From positions 1,054,001 through 1,118,000 of the forward strand of contig NC_018656.1 of NCBI RefSeq assembly GCF_000299395.1: a stretch of DNA of 64,000 nucleotides, read 5' to 3'. This DNA is from Candidatus Nitrosopumilus sediminis (GTDB taxonomy: Archaea > Thermoproteota > Nitrososphaeria > Nitrososphaerales > Nitrosopumilaceae). Positions 8,257-17,691 of this stretch are shown in pieces. The notes below the pieces were generated by a model. It saw only the letters and a program-made list of their open reading frames with translations. It did no database searches and was not told the DNA's origin. Every line of letters begins with the position of its first letter. Within the stretch, counting starts at the first letter, position 1. A program made the position numbers and the translations under genes.

Positions 8257-9843
8257 TTATTTTATTTGATTTTTCCTTATTGTTCTATTATATGCCACAC
8301 CAAATCTATGAGTCTCATCTCTTGCATGTTGTAAAATTTTTAGAGATGATTTGTATTTTGGAATTATTATAGGATTTTTGTGTTTAGGAAGGTATACCTC
8401 TTCGTTTTCTTTCGCTAAAGATATGCAAGGCAAATCCAAACCAAGAGATTCTAAAGACTTCACTGCAGAACTAAGTTGTCCTTTACCTCCATCGATCACA
8501 ATCAAATCAGGGAGTTCAGAATTTTCTTCGAGCAATCTATAGTATCGTCTTTTAATAATTTCTCCAATCATTGCAAAGTCATCTCTTCCAGAAACTGTTT
8601 TAATTTTGAATTTCCTGTATCCATTTTTGTTTGGAATTCCCCCAACAAATCTAGACATGGACCCCACAGCAAAATCTTCACCATGATTAGAAATATCAAA
8701 ACATTCAATGATATTTGGAATTACAGGTAAACTAAGAATTTCTTTTAATTCCACTAAACCAGGATTGCCCCCTTTGGAATGAATCAATTGGATATTTTTC
8801 AAAAGCAGATCAATGATGTCTTTTTTCTTTCCTCTAGTAGGAGTTATGATTTTTACATCAAATCCAGACTGTTCTGAAAGCAAAGATTCCAGCAATTTTT
8901 GATTTTCAGGAAGTTCACTAACTATGATAAATTTGGGAATTTTATGTGTCGAATAATATTGATATAAGAAATTTGAAAACGAATTATCACCTACTAAATC
9001 ATAAAAGAACTTGTCACTATCTCTAATCACACCGTTAATCATTCTAAAATTCATCACAGTTGCAGAATGTTCCTGAATACCTATGCCAAAGTATTCTTCA
9101 TCAGAATTTTCAACATACTCCATTTTCTGTTTAGTTTGTAAGCTTCCTAGTCTAATCAAAGTGTCACGAATATCCTTTGCACGCTCAAATTGTTGTAATT
9201 TTGCTGCTTGTTGCATCTCTTCTTTCAATTTTTTTGTAAAAATTTTGGTTTGATTTTTTCCTTTTAGAACATCTTGTAATGCTTGGACATGTTTAGGATA
9301 TCTTTCCTGAGCATCTTTAAATTCACATGGACCCTCACAATTTCCCAAATGATATTCCAAGCAAACCTTTTTTGGAAGAGTTTTACAAATTCTAATTTGA
9401 AATGCCTTTCTTAACGTACCAATTGTAAGTAGTTTAGAACTACCTTGAGTGAAGGGCCCAAATGTCTTACCTTTCCCAAGAAATTTTCCATCTCTAGTTC
9501 TTCTTGAAACTAACAGTCGCGGATATTTTTCATCAGATATTCTAAGATATGTGTATCTTTGTTGATCTTTTAATTCAATATTGAATCTAGGGCGATATTT
9601 CTTGATCATGTTTGATTCTAAAAGAAATGCTTCGCTTTCATTATCAGTTAAAACAAATTCAACATCAGAAATGTTTTCAACTAGTTTTTGTGTTTTGTAA
9701 TTTTGATTTTTATTGAAATAGGATTTTACTCTATTTTTCAAATTCTTTGCTTTGCCAATATAGATAATAGTTCCATCAGTATCCTTCATCAAATATATTC
9801 CAGGATCAGTAGGGATATTGATTTTAGAAATATCAAAAGTCAT
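8257..9843 (-). CDS. uvrC: Excinuclease ABC subunit C
   Basis: UvrC makes both incisions in nucleotide excision repair. The N-terminus is a GIY-YIG nuclease (DPGIYLMKDTDGTIIYIGKA at about 13-32), followed by a Cys cluster (CKTLPKKVCLEYHLGNCEGPC), a UVR helix pair that binds UvrB (about residues 205-235) and the RNase H-like second nuclease (VVGSMSRF region, LPDLIVIDGGKGQL). The protein ends at DETHRFGVAYNRTIRK, 528 residues, so the C-terminal tandem helix-hairpin-helix domain of the bacterial enzyme (about 610 aa) is missing. Its ATG overlaps the uvrA stop by 4 nt, and it is the last gene of uvrB-uvrA-uvrC. Confidence 0.95.
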   Translation of the reverse strand: MTFDISKINIPTDPGIYLMKDTDGTIIYIGKAKNLKNRVKSYFNKNQNYKTQKLVENISDVEFVLTDNESEAFLLESNMIKKYRPRFNIELKDQQRYTYLRISDEKYPRLLVSRRTRDGKFLGKGKTFGPFTQGSSKLLTIGTLRKAFQIRICKTLPKKVCLEYHLGNCEGPCEFKDAQERYPKHVQALQDVLKGKNQTKIFTKKLKEEMQQAAKLQQFERAKDIRDTLIRLGSLQTKQKMEYVENSDEEYFGIGIQEHSATVMNFRMINGVIRDSDKFFYDLVGDNSFSNFLYQYYSTHKIPKFIIVSELPENQKLLESLLSEQSGFDVKIITPTRGKKKDIIDLLLKNIQLIHSKGGNPGLVELKEILSLPVIPNIIECFDISNHGEDFAVGSMSRFVGGIPNKNGYRKFKIKTVSGRDDFAMIGEIIKRRYYRLLEENSELPDLIVIDGGKGQLSSAVKSLESLGLDLPCISLAKENEEVYLPKHKNPIIIPKYKSSLKILQHARDETHRFGVAYNRTIRKNQIK

Positions 9844-12659
9844 TTTTTCAATATTTTCTTCAAATACTTTCCAGTATAACTGCCAGGTGCTTTTGAGATC
9901 TCTTTTGGAGTACCAGTAGCTACAACTTGTCCACCTTCATCACCACCTTCAGGTCCAAGATCAATAAGCCAATCAGAATTTTTAATCACATCCATGTTAT
10001 GCTCAATTACGACAACAGTATTTCCAAGATTAACAAGGCGATTAAGTACATCTAATAATTTTTGAACATCTGCAAAATGCAAGCCTGTTGTAGGCTCATC
10101 TAGAATATAGAGAGTTTTTCCAGTTCCTCGTTTTGACAGCTCAGATGCAAGCTTAACCCTTTGAGCCTCACCTCCGGACAAAGTGGTGGAAGACTGCCCT
10201 AGTTTGATGTAGCCCAGTCCGACGTCAAATACTGTTTGCAATTTTCGTTTAATTGCAGGAACATTCTCAAAGAAATTTAATGCCTCATATACAGTCATGT
10301 CTAAAATGTCTGAAATGTTTTTGCCTTTGTATAGCACAGACAAAGTTTCAGTGTTGTATCTTTTTCCCTTACACTCATCACATTTTACATAAACATCAGA
10401 CAGAAACTGCATTTCGATTTGTTTTACTCCATCACCATCACATGCAAAACATCTACCATCAGCTACATTAAATGAAAATTGTCCCGGAGCATATCCTCGT
10501 TCTTTAGATAATGCAGTATTTGCATAAAGTTCTCTAATTGGAGTAAAGGCGCCAATGTAGGTTGCAGGATTTGAACGAGGAGTTCTGCCAATAGGAGATT
10601 GATCAATTGCAATTACTTTATCAATATTTTCTAAACCAATAATTTCCTTGTGAGTTCCAGCCCTTACATTTGACTTGGAAAAGTGGTTTTCTAATGTTTT
10701 TAACAATATATCATTGATTAATGTAGATTTACCAGAACCGGAAACCCCAGTTACAGAGACAAAAAGACCTAAGGGAATTTCCACGTCTATATTTTTTAGA
10801 TTATTTTCAGAAGCATTCTTTACAATCAAAGAACCAGAACGATTACGGATTTTATTTTCTAAATTTATTAATGAATTGTTTTTTAGATATGCACCAGTTA
10901 CAGATTTTTCATCCTTGAGAATTTGATTTACGGTTCCTTCAAAAACAACATTTCCACCATGAACGCCCGCACCAGGACCTAAATCTATCATCCAGTCTGA
11001 ATTTCGGATTACTTCTTCGTCATGCTCTACAACTATTACGGTATTTCCCAGATTTCGCAGTTTATTTAGCGTTTTAATGAGTCGGGCATTATCTCGTTGA
11101 TGCAATCCAATCGTAGGTTCATCAAGCACATACAACACCCCAGTCAAATTAGAACCGATTTGAGTTGCCAATCTAATTCGTTGTGATTCACCACCAGATA
11201 ACGTTGAACTTAGTCTATTCAATGTCAAATAATTTAATCCAACATTCATTAAAAATTCAAGGCGTTCTTTAATCTCTTTTAACACATCTCTTGCAATGTA
11301 TTGTTCGTTTTCAGTAAGTTTCAATGAAGAAAAGAAATCATAACAATTATCAATAGACATGTCACATACATCCATGATTCCTTTTTCATTAATTTTGACT
11401 GCTAGAGATTCAGGTTTCAGTTTTTTACCATTACATGTGTTACAAGGTGTGTCCCTCATGAATTGTTTTAACCATTCTCGTTTAGATTCAGAATCAGTTT
11501 CCATAAATGTACGTTGAAGATTTGACAAAACACCTTCAAACGAATTTGTAGATTGCCAAGAAGAATCTCCAGATTTTGAACGATATGTAAAGTCAATCAA
11601 ATCATCAGTGCCATGTAAAATTATTTGTAAATGTTTAGGCTTGATTTTATCAAAGGGAGTCATCAAATCAAATCCAAATTTTTTACCAACTGCTCTTAAG
11701 GCTTGACGTCTGAATGCTGAAAATCTTCCACTCCAAGGCACTATTGCACCATCCAAAATAGATTTAGATTTGTCAGGGACAACTAAATCTGCATCGAACT
11801 CCATCTTGACGCCCAAACCATTACATGTTTTACACATACCAAATGGAGAATTAAATGAAAAAGAACGGGGTTCTAATTCACCTACAGTTAATCCACAGTA
11901 AGGACATGCGTTATTTTGTGAGAAAATTTTTTCGGATTTTTCAGTTGCAATCATCACATCACCTTTAGAGGCCTTGATTGCAGTTTGTATGGCTTCAAAA
12001 AGTCGAGATCTTTCGGATTTTTCAGTAGTAATTCTATCAACTACAATTTCGATATTGTGCCATTTTTGCCGATCAAGTGGAGGAATTTCATCATCTAGGC
12101 TCAAAATCTCCCCATTTAGACGTATTCTAGAGTAACCATCCTTTTTGATTTGTTCAAATAATTTCTCATATGTTCCCTTTTTTCTCTGAATAATAGGAGC
12201 CAAAATTAGAATTTTTTCCCCTGAAAAATCTTTGAGTACTGAATCACAGATTCGTTCAACTGATTGGGTCGAAACTTTACGCCCACAATTTGTACAATAA
12301 GGAATACCAATTCTTGCAAACAATAACCTAATGTAATCATAAATCTCAGTCGTGGTTCCAACTGTTGAGCGGGGGTTTTTACTAGTAGTTTTCTGTTGTA
12401 TTGAGATTGCCGGAGAAAGACCTTCAATAGAATCAACATCAGGTTTATCCATCATTTCTAAGAATTGACGTGCATAAGCTGATAGAGATTCAACGTATCT
12501 TCTCTGACCTTCAGCGTAAATGGTATCAAATGCTAATGTGGATTTTCCAGAACCTGATAAACCACTGATAACAACTAGTTTGTTTTTCGGAATGTCAATA
12601 TCTAAATTCTTTAGATTGTGATGTCTTGCTCCTCTAATCTTTAGTTTATTTTCTACCAT
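9840..12659 (-). CDS. uvrA: Excinuclease ABC subunit A
   Basis: UvrA is the damage-sensing ABC ATPase of nucleotide excision repair. Two ABC modules are visible: Walker A GLSGSGKST near residue 30 and GVSGSGKST in the second half, LSGGESQR and LSGGEAQR signatures, and DEPTIGLH and DEPTTGLH Walker B regions. Zinc-binding CxxC pairs occur in each half (CPYCGL...CKTC and CFACDGDG...CDEC). I start at ATG 12659 (MVENKLKIRGARHHN), which fits the family N-terminus; a TTG four codons earlier is possible, with an AAAGGAG site immediately ahead. The gene overlaps uvrB and uvrC, so the three form one operon. Confidence 0.96.
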   Translation of the reverse strand: MVENKLKIRGARHHNLKNLDIDIPKNKLVVISGLSGSGKSTLAFDTIYAEGQRRYVESLSAYARQFLEMMDKPDVDSIEGLSPAISIQQKTTSKNPRSTVGTTTEIYDYIRLLFARIGIPYCTNCGRKVSTQSVERICDSVLKDFSGEKILILAPIIQRKKGTYEKLFEQIKKDGYSRIRLNGEILSLDDEIPPLDRQKWHNIEIVVDRITTEKSERSRLFEAIQTAIKASKGDVMIATEKSEKIFSQNNACPYCGLTVGELEPRSFSFNSPFGMCKTCNGLGVKMEFDADLVVPDKSKSILDGAIVPWSGRFSAFRRQALRAVGKKFGFDLMTPFDKIKPKHLQIILHGTDDLIDFTYRSKSGDSSWQSTNSFEGVLSNLQRTFMETDSESKREWLKQFMRDTPCNTCNGKKLKPESLAVKINEKGIMDVCDMSIDNCYDFFSSLKLTENEQYIARDVLKEIKERLEFLMNVGLNYLTLNRLSSTLSGGESQRIRLATQIGSNLTGVLYVLDEPTIGLHQRDNARLIKTLNKLRNLGNTVIVVEHDEEVIRNSDWMIDLGPGAGVHGGNVVFEGTVNQILKDEKSVTGAYLKNNSLINLENKIRNRSGSLIVKNASENNLKNIDVEIPLGLFVSVTGVSGSGKSTLINDILLKTLENHFSKSNVRAGTHKEIIGLENIDKVIAIDQSPIGRTPRSNPATYIGAFTPIRELYANTALSKERGYAPGQFSFNVADGRCFACDGDGVKQIEMQFLSDVYVKCDECKGKRYNTETLSVLYKGKNISDILDMTVYEALNFFENVPAIKRKLQTVFDVGLGYIKLGQSSTTLSGGEAQRVKLASELSKRGTGKTLYILDEPTTGLHFADVQKLLDVLNRLVNLGNTVVVIEHNMDVIKNSDWLIDLGPEGGDEGGQVVATGTPKEISKAPGSYTGKYLKKILKK

Positions 12660-14598
12660 TTTTAAATTCAATCTCCTTTTCTATTCTTTTTATTCTATCT
12701 CTGCATTCAATTGCACGCTCAAAATCTAATTCTTCAGAATATTTTTTCATTTGCGCATCCAAATCAATTATTTCTGTTGCAAGGTCATGTGTAGATTTTA
12801 GTTTTGAATCATCTAAAGCAACTTCTTGCTCAGGAACAGATTTGATTATTGTTCTAGGTACAATATTATGATCTTTGTTATATTGCATTTGTTTTTCTCT
12901 ACGACGCTTAGTTTCATTTATTGCATTTTTCATGGATTGTGTATTTTTATCAGCATACATTATCACAGTTCCATTTGCATTTCTTGCAGCTCTGCCACAG
13001 GTTTGAATCAAACTAGTAAAATTTCTTAAAAATCCTTCCTTGTCAGCATCCAATATAGCAACTAAAGAAACCTCAGGAATATCCAGTCCTTCTCGAAGAA
13101 GATTAATTCCCACAAGAACATCAAATTCGCCAAGACGTAATTGCCGAATTATCTCAGTTCTCTGTAAGCCTTCAATTTCAGAATGCATGTATCTTACCCT
13201 GACTTGTTTTTTCGAAAGGTATTCTGCCAGATCTTCAGCCATTCGTTTGGTCAATGTTGTGACTAAAACACGCTCAGAATTAGCAGATCTTTTCTTAATT
13301 TCCCTGATTAAATCATCCATCTGGTCTTTGGTAGGCCTGATTTCAATTTGAGGGTCAAGCAGGCCAGTAGGCCTTACAAGTTGTTCAGCAATTTGAGACG
13401 ATATTTTTTTTTCATATTCAGAAGGAGTCGCTGAAACAAAAATGGTATTTTGAATATATTTTTCAAACTCTTCAAATTTCAATGGACGGTTATCATATGC
13501 GCTTGGAAGTCTAAATCCATATGTCACTAATTCATTTTTTCTAGAATGATCACCTTTGTACATTCCATGAAGTTGAGGCAATGTAACATGAGATTCATCA
13601 ATTACCATAAGATAGTCATCGCCAAAAAAATCCATTAAACAAAATGCTTTTTCCCCAGGTTTTCTTCCGTCAAAATGTCTTGAATAATTTTCAATTCCAG
13701 AACAATATCCCAATTCCTCAATCATTTCCAAATCATATTTTGTTCGCATCTCAAGTCTTTGTTTTTCCAATTCATTTAATTCAGGCAATCTTGATTCTAA
13801 TTCTTCTCGAATTGATTTTACAGCTTTTTCTCGAACATCTTTAGCAATCAGATAATGTTTTGCAGGAAAAATTTTCATTTGTTTGATTTTCTTTTTTTCT
13901 TTAAGAGACACATGATCTAAAAGAGTAATTTTTTCTATTTCATCTCCAAACATAGAGATTCTAACTAAATCTTCAGAATACGCAGGAGTAACATCAATAG
14001 TATCTCCTTTCACTCTAAAGTTACCAGGTGCAACCTCAGTGTCATTTCTTTCATACCTAGCATCTACAAATCTTCGTATGATCTCACTTCTTTTAATTTC
14101 ATCCCCAGTGTTGACAGTAATAGCTAGATCCTCCCAATCGCGGGGATTTCCAAGAGAGTAGATGCAAGATACGGTTGACACAATTATTGTAGGCTCTCCA
14201 GAAAGCAACATGGCAGTGGCCTCTAGTCTTAATTTTTCAATTTTTTCATTTATCTGAGTATCCTTTTCGATGTAAGTATCAGTTTGAGGCAGATAACTTT
14301 CAGGCTGATAATAGTCATAGTAAGATACAAAATATCCAACATTATTTTTTGGAAAGAATTGTTTTAATTCTGAATAAAGCTGTGCTGCAAGAGTTTTGTT
14401 ATGGGAAATTACAAGGGTATTTTTTCCAGTCCTTGCAATAACATTTGCAATAGAAAATGTTTTTCCACTTCCAGTCACCCCAATCAGAGTTTGGACAGAT
14501 TTGTTCTTTACACCTTTAACTAATGTATCAATTGCTTGTGGCTGATCTCCAGTAGGAGAATAATCAGATACCAATTCAAACTGAGCGAGTTGTTCCAA
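12646..14598 (-). CDS. uvrB: Excinuclease ABC subunit B
   Basis: UvrB is the DNA helicase-like core that verifies damage with UvrA and recruits UvrC. Visible elements are SPTGDQPQAI, Walker A GVTGSGKTF, the beta-hairpin SYYDYYQPESYLP that grips DNA, a DESH Walker B, helicase motifs LREGLDIPEV and QTCGRAARN, and a C-terminal UVR helix pair (FERAIECRDRIKRIEKE). I prefer TTG 14598, with a GAGG site 9 nt ahead and a TTTAAA box about 28 nt upstream; TTG 14607 is the alternative. It is the first gene of the uvrBAC operon and overlaps the 5' end of uvrA. These bacterial-type genes are a known acquisition in this archaeal lineage. Confidence 0.96.
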   Translation of the reverse strand: MEQLAQFELVSDYSPTGDQPQAIDTLVKGVKNKSVQTLIGVTGSGKTFSIANVIARTGKNTLVISHNKTLAAQLYSELKQFFPKNNVGYFVSYYDYYQPESYLPQTDTYIEKDTQINEKIEKLRLEATAMLLSGEPTIIVSTVSCIYSLGNPRDWEDLAITVNTGDEIKRSEIIRRFVDARYERNDTEVAPGNFRVKGDTIDVTPAYSEDLVRISMFGDEIEKITLLDHVSLKEKKKIKQMKIFPAKHYLIAKDVREKAVKSIREELESRLPELNELEKQRLEMRTKYDLEMIEELGYCSGIENYSRHFDGRKPGEKAFCLMDFFGDDYLMVIDESHVTLPQLHGMYKGDHSRKNELVTYGFRLPSAYDNRPLKFEEFEKYIQNTIFVSATPSEYEKKISSQIAEQLVRPTGLLDPQIEIRPTKDQMDDLIREIKKRSANSERVLVTTLTKRMAEDLAEYLSKKQVRVRYMHSEIEGLQRTEIIRQLRLGEFDVLVGINLLREGLDIPEVSLVAILDADKEGFLRNFTSLIQTCGRAARNANGTVIMYADKNTQSMKNAINETKRRREKQMQYNKDHNIVPRTIIKSVPEQEVALDDSKLKSTHDLATEIIDLDAQMKKYSEELDFERAIECRDRIKRIEKEIEFKNGRK

Positions 14599-14651
14599 CA
14601 GATACAATCCTCGAAAACTGAATTTAAAGCAATGGTGATATCAAGATATGA

Positions 14652-15284
14652 TCACCATACAGGTTCATCAATCATTTTCAAACCCGTATCAGTTACCTCA
14701 AATCCCATAATTTTCAATGTTTCAAGAGCAGATGGTGAATTTCTCTTTAGAATTTTTTGGGCAAGATTCATCCTATCATCTGGACTCATGTGTTGACCAA
14801 TTTTGTATTTTCCATGAAGTGTTTGAGGAGCAACTTTAATCACACTAACAGCATCTAAAACCCTCATATCAGAACTAATTGGATCATACTTCCCTTCAGG
14901 TTGATATTTTTCCATTAATCCGTTTAGTGCAAGCGTTTTCTCTTCCCTGTCAGATACAAAAGAAGCCACTCCTTTGATTACAATGCTGATGTATAATGTA
15001 TCTGCCAAAGATGCATTGTGTGGATCTTCAAAATATGAGGGCAAAAATTCTAGCTCTCTGTCAGCTTCGAATCCCACTTTGTTATTTCTAGAAATATTAT
15101 CTAATTTCTCACCTTTTACATGAGAATGCATGTAAACTGCATCATTAAGAAATACAAAGTTCATAGGGATTATTTGAGGAAAGCCATTCACATCGATGCT
15201 AGCAATACGTCCTACATGCTCATCATTCAAAAATTCTTTTACCTTTTCATATGATTTAATTTGGAGAATTCCAGTTAACTGCAT
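14652..15284 (-). CDS. Pyridoxamine 5'-phosphate oxidase-related flavin-binding protein
   Basis: I start at ATG 15284 (MQLTGILQIKSYEKVKEFL) because TTTATAAT lies 26-31 nt upstream; the frame is open for 26 more codons but these are not needed. The split-barrel pattern is clear: LNDEHVGRIASIDVNGFPQIIPMNFVFLNDAVYMHSHVKGEKLDN, then KVGFEADRELEFLPS. This matches the nitroimidazole-resistance/PPOX-like FMN-binding group. The last 60 residues are an extra charged helical extension. The gene lies 53 nt upstream of uvrB on the same strand but has its own promoter. Confidence 0.8.
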   Translation of the reverse strand: MQLTGILQIKSYEKVKEFLNDEHVGRIASIDVNGFPQIIPMNFVFLNDAVYMHSHVKGEKLDNISRNNKVGFEADRELEFLPSYFEDPHNASLADTLYISIVIKGVASFVSDREEKTLALNGLMEKYQPEGKYDPISSDMRVLDAVSVIKVAPQTLHGKYKIGQHMSPDDRMNLAQKILKRNSPSALETLKIMGFEVTDTGLKMIDEPVW

Positions 15285-15360
15285 AAAGTAATTTAATGAA
15301 ATAATATTATAAATCCAGAGTATTAAAATTCCTAAAATACAAGATAATTTAAAAAACATC

Positions 15361-15584
15361 ATGGATGATCCATATCTAAATGAATTAAGAGCAGATTTTC
15401 AAGGATATTCAAATCAATTAAAAAAATTGAAAAAAAATTACTAAAAACTACATCACCAGAACTGCAGGCAAAAATAATCAAGCAGATTGATTCAATTGCA
15501 AATAAGATGGAGAATAATCAAAAGCAATCAGTTAAAGTAACAAAATCAAGAATAAAGGAAAGAAAAGCAAAATCAAAAAGATAG
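15361..15584 (+). pseudogene. Small basic protein gene disrupted by one missing A in an A8 run
   Basis: ATG 15361 opens 27 codons (MDDPYLNELRADFQGYSNQL, then Lys-rich) and stops at 15444. In the -1 frame, from about 15435, the sequence continues LLKTTSPELQAKIIKQIDS and a strongly basic end to TAG 15584. Restoring one A to the eight-A run at 15430-15437 joins both parts into a continuous 74-residue basic helical protein. The family is unknown. The divergent PPOX gene begins on the other strand just upstream. Natural decay or a sequencing error are both possible, and the window-wide pattern favours error. Confidence 0.55.
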
Positions 15585-15585
15585 A

Positions 15586-15678
15586 TCATTCTTCAACATC
15601 TAATTCTTTTGCCATTGCTTTGATTTCTAAAATTCTACATTCTAATTCATTACATTCAGCCTTGAATTTTACACCCAT
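15586..15678 (-). CDS. 30-aa hypothetical microprotein
   Basis: The frame starts ATG-GGT-GTA at 15678 and encodes a single amphipathic helix (MGVKFKAECNELECRILEIK at the start) with two cysteines, ending in TGA one base from the stop of the convergent small gene. There is no recognised family and no strong start signal. It is listed because it exactly fills the space between two neighbouring genes; it may be a chance frame. Confidence 0.3.
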   Translation of the reverse strand: MGVKFKAECNELECRILEIKAMAKELDVEE

Positions 15679-15793
15679 AGAATAGAATTACAAAAATAAT
15701 CAAAAATAAACAACATTCTAAAACTTGACTTTTTTCATCCAAATTCTTCATTAATGTAAATTGCTAAATTTAGGATGAATTCACAATAAGAAA

Positions 15794-16207
15794 ATGAGTG
15801 AAATAGATGAAGAGCGAGAAGAAGCCACCAAGATAACACTAGATCTTTTAGAAGAATGGGGTTCTGATTCAAAATTCATCTGGTTTAGAGAACTACACAG
15901 AATTACTGATATCGACAAGGGATTATTGCGAAATATACTCAATGACTTGAAAAAATCAAAAGAGATCAAAGAGATGCATGGAACAAACAATAGAATATTT
16001 TTTTGTCTAAGAAAATATTATATCAAATGTAGAGATGTTGAATTTCGATTCAAGGGCAAACAAATAATGTTAAGAGATGGAAGTAAGACAAAAATTATTC
16101 AAGGTTCAACAAATGCAACAGAGAGGACTAGGAAAAGATTAGAAAAACAGAAAAACAAACGCAGGGCAAAATCATTTACTAAAAAGAAAAGGCCTCATAA
16201 ATCATAA
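15794..16207 (+). CDS. Hypothetical protein with winged-helix-like core and basic tail
   Basis: The 137 residues begin acidic (MSEIDEEREEATKITLDLL), followed by a region that reads as a winged helix (IWFRELHRITDIDKGLLRNILNDLKKSKEIKEM), then a beta-rich part and a strongly basic C-terminus (RKRLEKQKNKRRAKSFTKKK). This composition suggests DNA or RNA binding. No named family is recognised. Its stop overlaps the end of the convergent gene at 16202 by a few bases. Coding character is good. Confidence 0.7.
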   Translation: MSEIDEEREEATKITLDLLEEWGSDSKFIWFRELHRITDIDKGLLRNILNDLKKSKEIKEMHGTNNRIFFCLRKYYIKCRDVEFRFKGKQIMLRDGSKTKIIQGSTNATERTRKRLEKQKNKRRAKSFTKKKRPHKS

Positions 16208-16432
16208 AGAGTCTTCAGCTTGACGTCGCGTAAAATTGGATTCTGCACGTTTTATCCTTGCAGATTCTGCAACATCTTCAGTCATATCAAACAAGTCGTG
16301 TAATTCCATATCAGGGGTCAATTCATCATTTTTTTCATCATCTAGATCATATTCAAGATTTGCCAAAATTTCCACATTCTCTTCTAAAATATCAAGACAT
16401 TTTTTTACTGATTCTGGAAGGTCATCATCCAT
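16202..16432 (-). CDS. Small acidic helical protein
   Basis: ATG 16432 (MDDDLPESVKKCLDILEENV) is preferred over a TTG six codons earlier because a tttagtata box sits about 28 nt upstream, giving a leaderless mRNA. The 76-residue product is very acidic in the middle (YDLDDEKNDELTPDMEL) and ends in a basic helix (ARIKRAESNFTRRQAEDSL). I recognise no domain. The gene converges with the winged-helix-like gene at 15794 and overlaps its end slightly. Confidence 0.65.
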   Translation of the reverse strand: MDDDLPESVKKCLDILEENVEILANLEYDLDDEKNDELTPDMELHDLFDMTEDVAESARIKRAESNFTRRQAEDSL

Positions 16433-16491
16433 AATAATTTGTAAGGACAAGTATACTAAAGGATTTGCTGTGTATTATAGAGCGAAATTTC

Positions 16492-17598
16492 TTACTGTTT
16501 AGCTTTAGCACGTAATGCAGGCATTACATGACTTGCGAATTTGTCAATAGACCCAAAGTAATTCTTGCCCCAGAATCTAATCACAAAGTGGTTTACACCT
16601 GCATCCATGAATCTTTCAAATGTAGGAATCATATCTTCAGGAGTACCAACAGCTGTTGATGAACGTGCAACGGCATCAGGGATTTTAGTTGCAGCCTCTC
16701 TCATCTTTACAATCCAACTTTGATCAGACATTGAATATTCTGTAAAGTATTTTACGAAATCAAATCCTTCAATTTCTTTTAATCCATGGACTCTTAAAAT
16801 TTCAGGCTTGAATAGGCTTACTTTAACGGCTTCTTTCATCTTGGCCCATGATGCTTCTGCATCATCAGAGAAGTAAACATCGATATCTAAAGCAAATTCG
16901 AAGTTGTCTTTTTCTTCCTGAGTTCTATTATTTTCATTCATTGAAACTTCGATTTGTTTTTTATGATCTTCAAATAATTCAGGAGTATATCCAATTGGCA
17001 GCCAACCATCGCCTAGTTTTCCAGTCAATGCAAGAGTTCGTTTACCACCAGCTGCCATGTAAGTTGGTGGACGTGGTTTTCTAATTGGAGGAGCTTGTAA
17101 ACATGCACCTTCAAGTTGATAGTACTTTCCTTTGTAATCTACAGTGTTATCAGGAGTTGATTGGTATAATGTGTGAATAGTTTCAATTTGTTCTTCCCAT
17201 TTAGAAACTGGTTTTTCAAATGGAATGCAAAATTCCTTTAGATTTTGTGCTTCACCTGCTCCAATTCCCAGAATCGCCCTACCTTTTGAAACCCTATCAA
17301 GAGTAATTGCAGCTAGTGCGATGTTTGAAGGATGTCTTCTAATTGCATCTGTAACACAAGTTCCCAATTCAACATTATTAGTAACAGCTGCAATTGCAGA
17401 TAACATAACCCAAGGGTCTAAAACAGTAGCATTTTTCCATTGTGGAACATTTGTATGATCCATATAGAAAATAGAATCATAACCTGTTTTATCAGCAAGC
17501 ATACATGCAGTTAAAATTTGATCTTCAGTGTAGCCAGCTCTTGCAACATTGAGGCCATTTTGAATTCCAAATTTGATTTTTTTATCTGCCAAGTACAT
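16492..17598 (-). CDS. LLM-class (luciferase-like) F420/FMN-dependent oxidoreductase, Mer-like
   Basis: The 368 residues form the bacterial-luciferase-like TIM barrel. Recognisable parts are KFGIQNGLN at strand 1, FYMDHTNVP, LGTCVTDAIRRHPSNIALAA, ILGIGAGEAQNLKEF and YMAAGGKRTLALTGKLGDGW. The closest described type is the methylene-tetrahydromethanopterin reductase-like group that uses coenzyme F420, but the protein is about 40 residues longer than true Mer and the organism's one-carbon genes here are folate-type. The physiological substrate is therefore open. A tttttattctaat box upstream supports ATG 17598. The Fe-ADH gene lies next upstream on the same strand. Confidence 0.85.
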   Translation of the reverse strand: MYLADKKIKFGIQNGLNVARAGYTEDQILTACMLADKTGYDSIFYMDHTNVPQWKNATVLDPWVMLSAIAAVTNNVELGTCVTDAIRRHPSNIALAAITLDRVSKGRAILGIGAGEAQNLKEFCIPFEKPVSKWEEQIETIHTLYQSTPDNTVDYKGKYYQLEGACLQAPPIRKPRPPTYMAAGGKRTLALTGKLGDGWLPIGYTPELFEDHKKQIEVSMNENNRTQEEKDNFEFALDIDVYFSDDAEASWAKMKEAVKVSLFKPEILRVHGLKEIEGFDFVKYFTEYSMSDQSWIVKMREAATKIPDAVARSSTAVGTPEDMIPTFERFMDAGVNHFVIRFWGKNYFGSIDKFASHVMPALRAKAKQ

Positions 17599-17691
17599 TT
17601 ACGTCAGATTATTAGAATAAAAAGTTTCAGCAAGCTGCCAATTTCGCACTTTATCAAGAAAATAGAAAAAAAGTAAAAAATATTGAATTTT

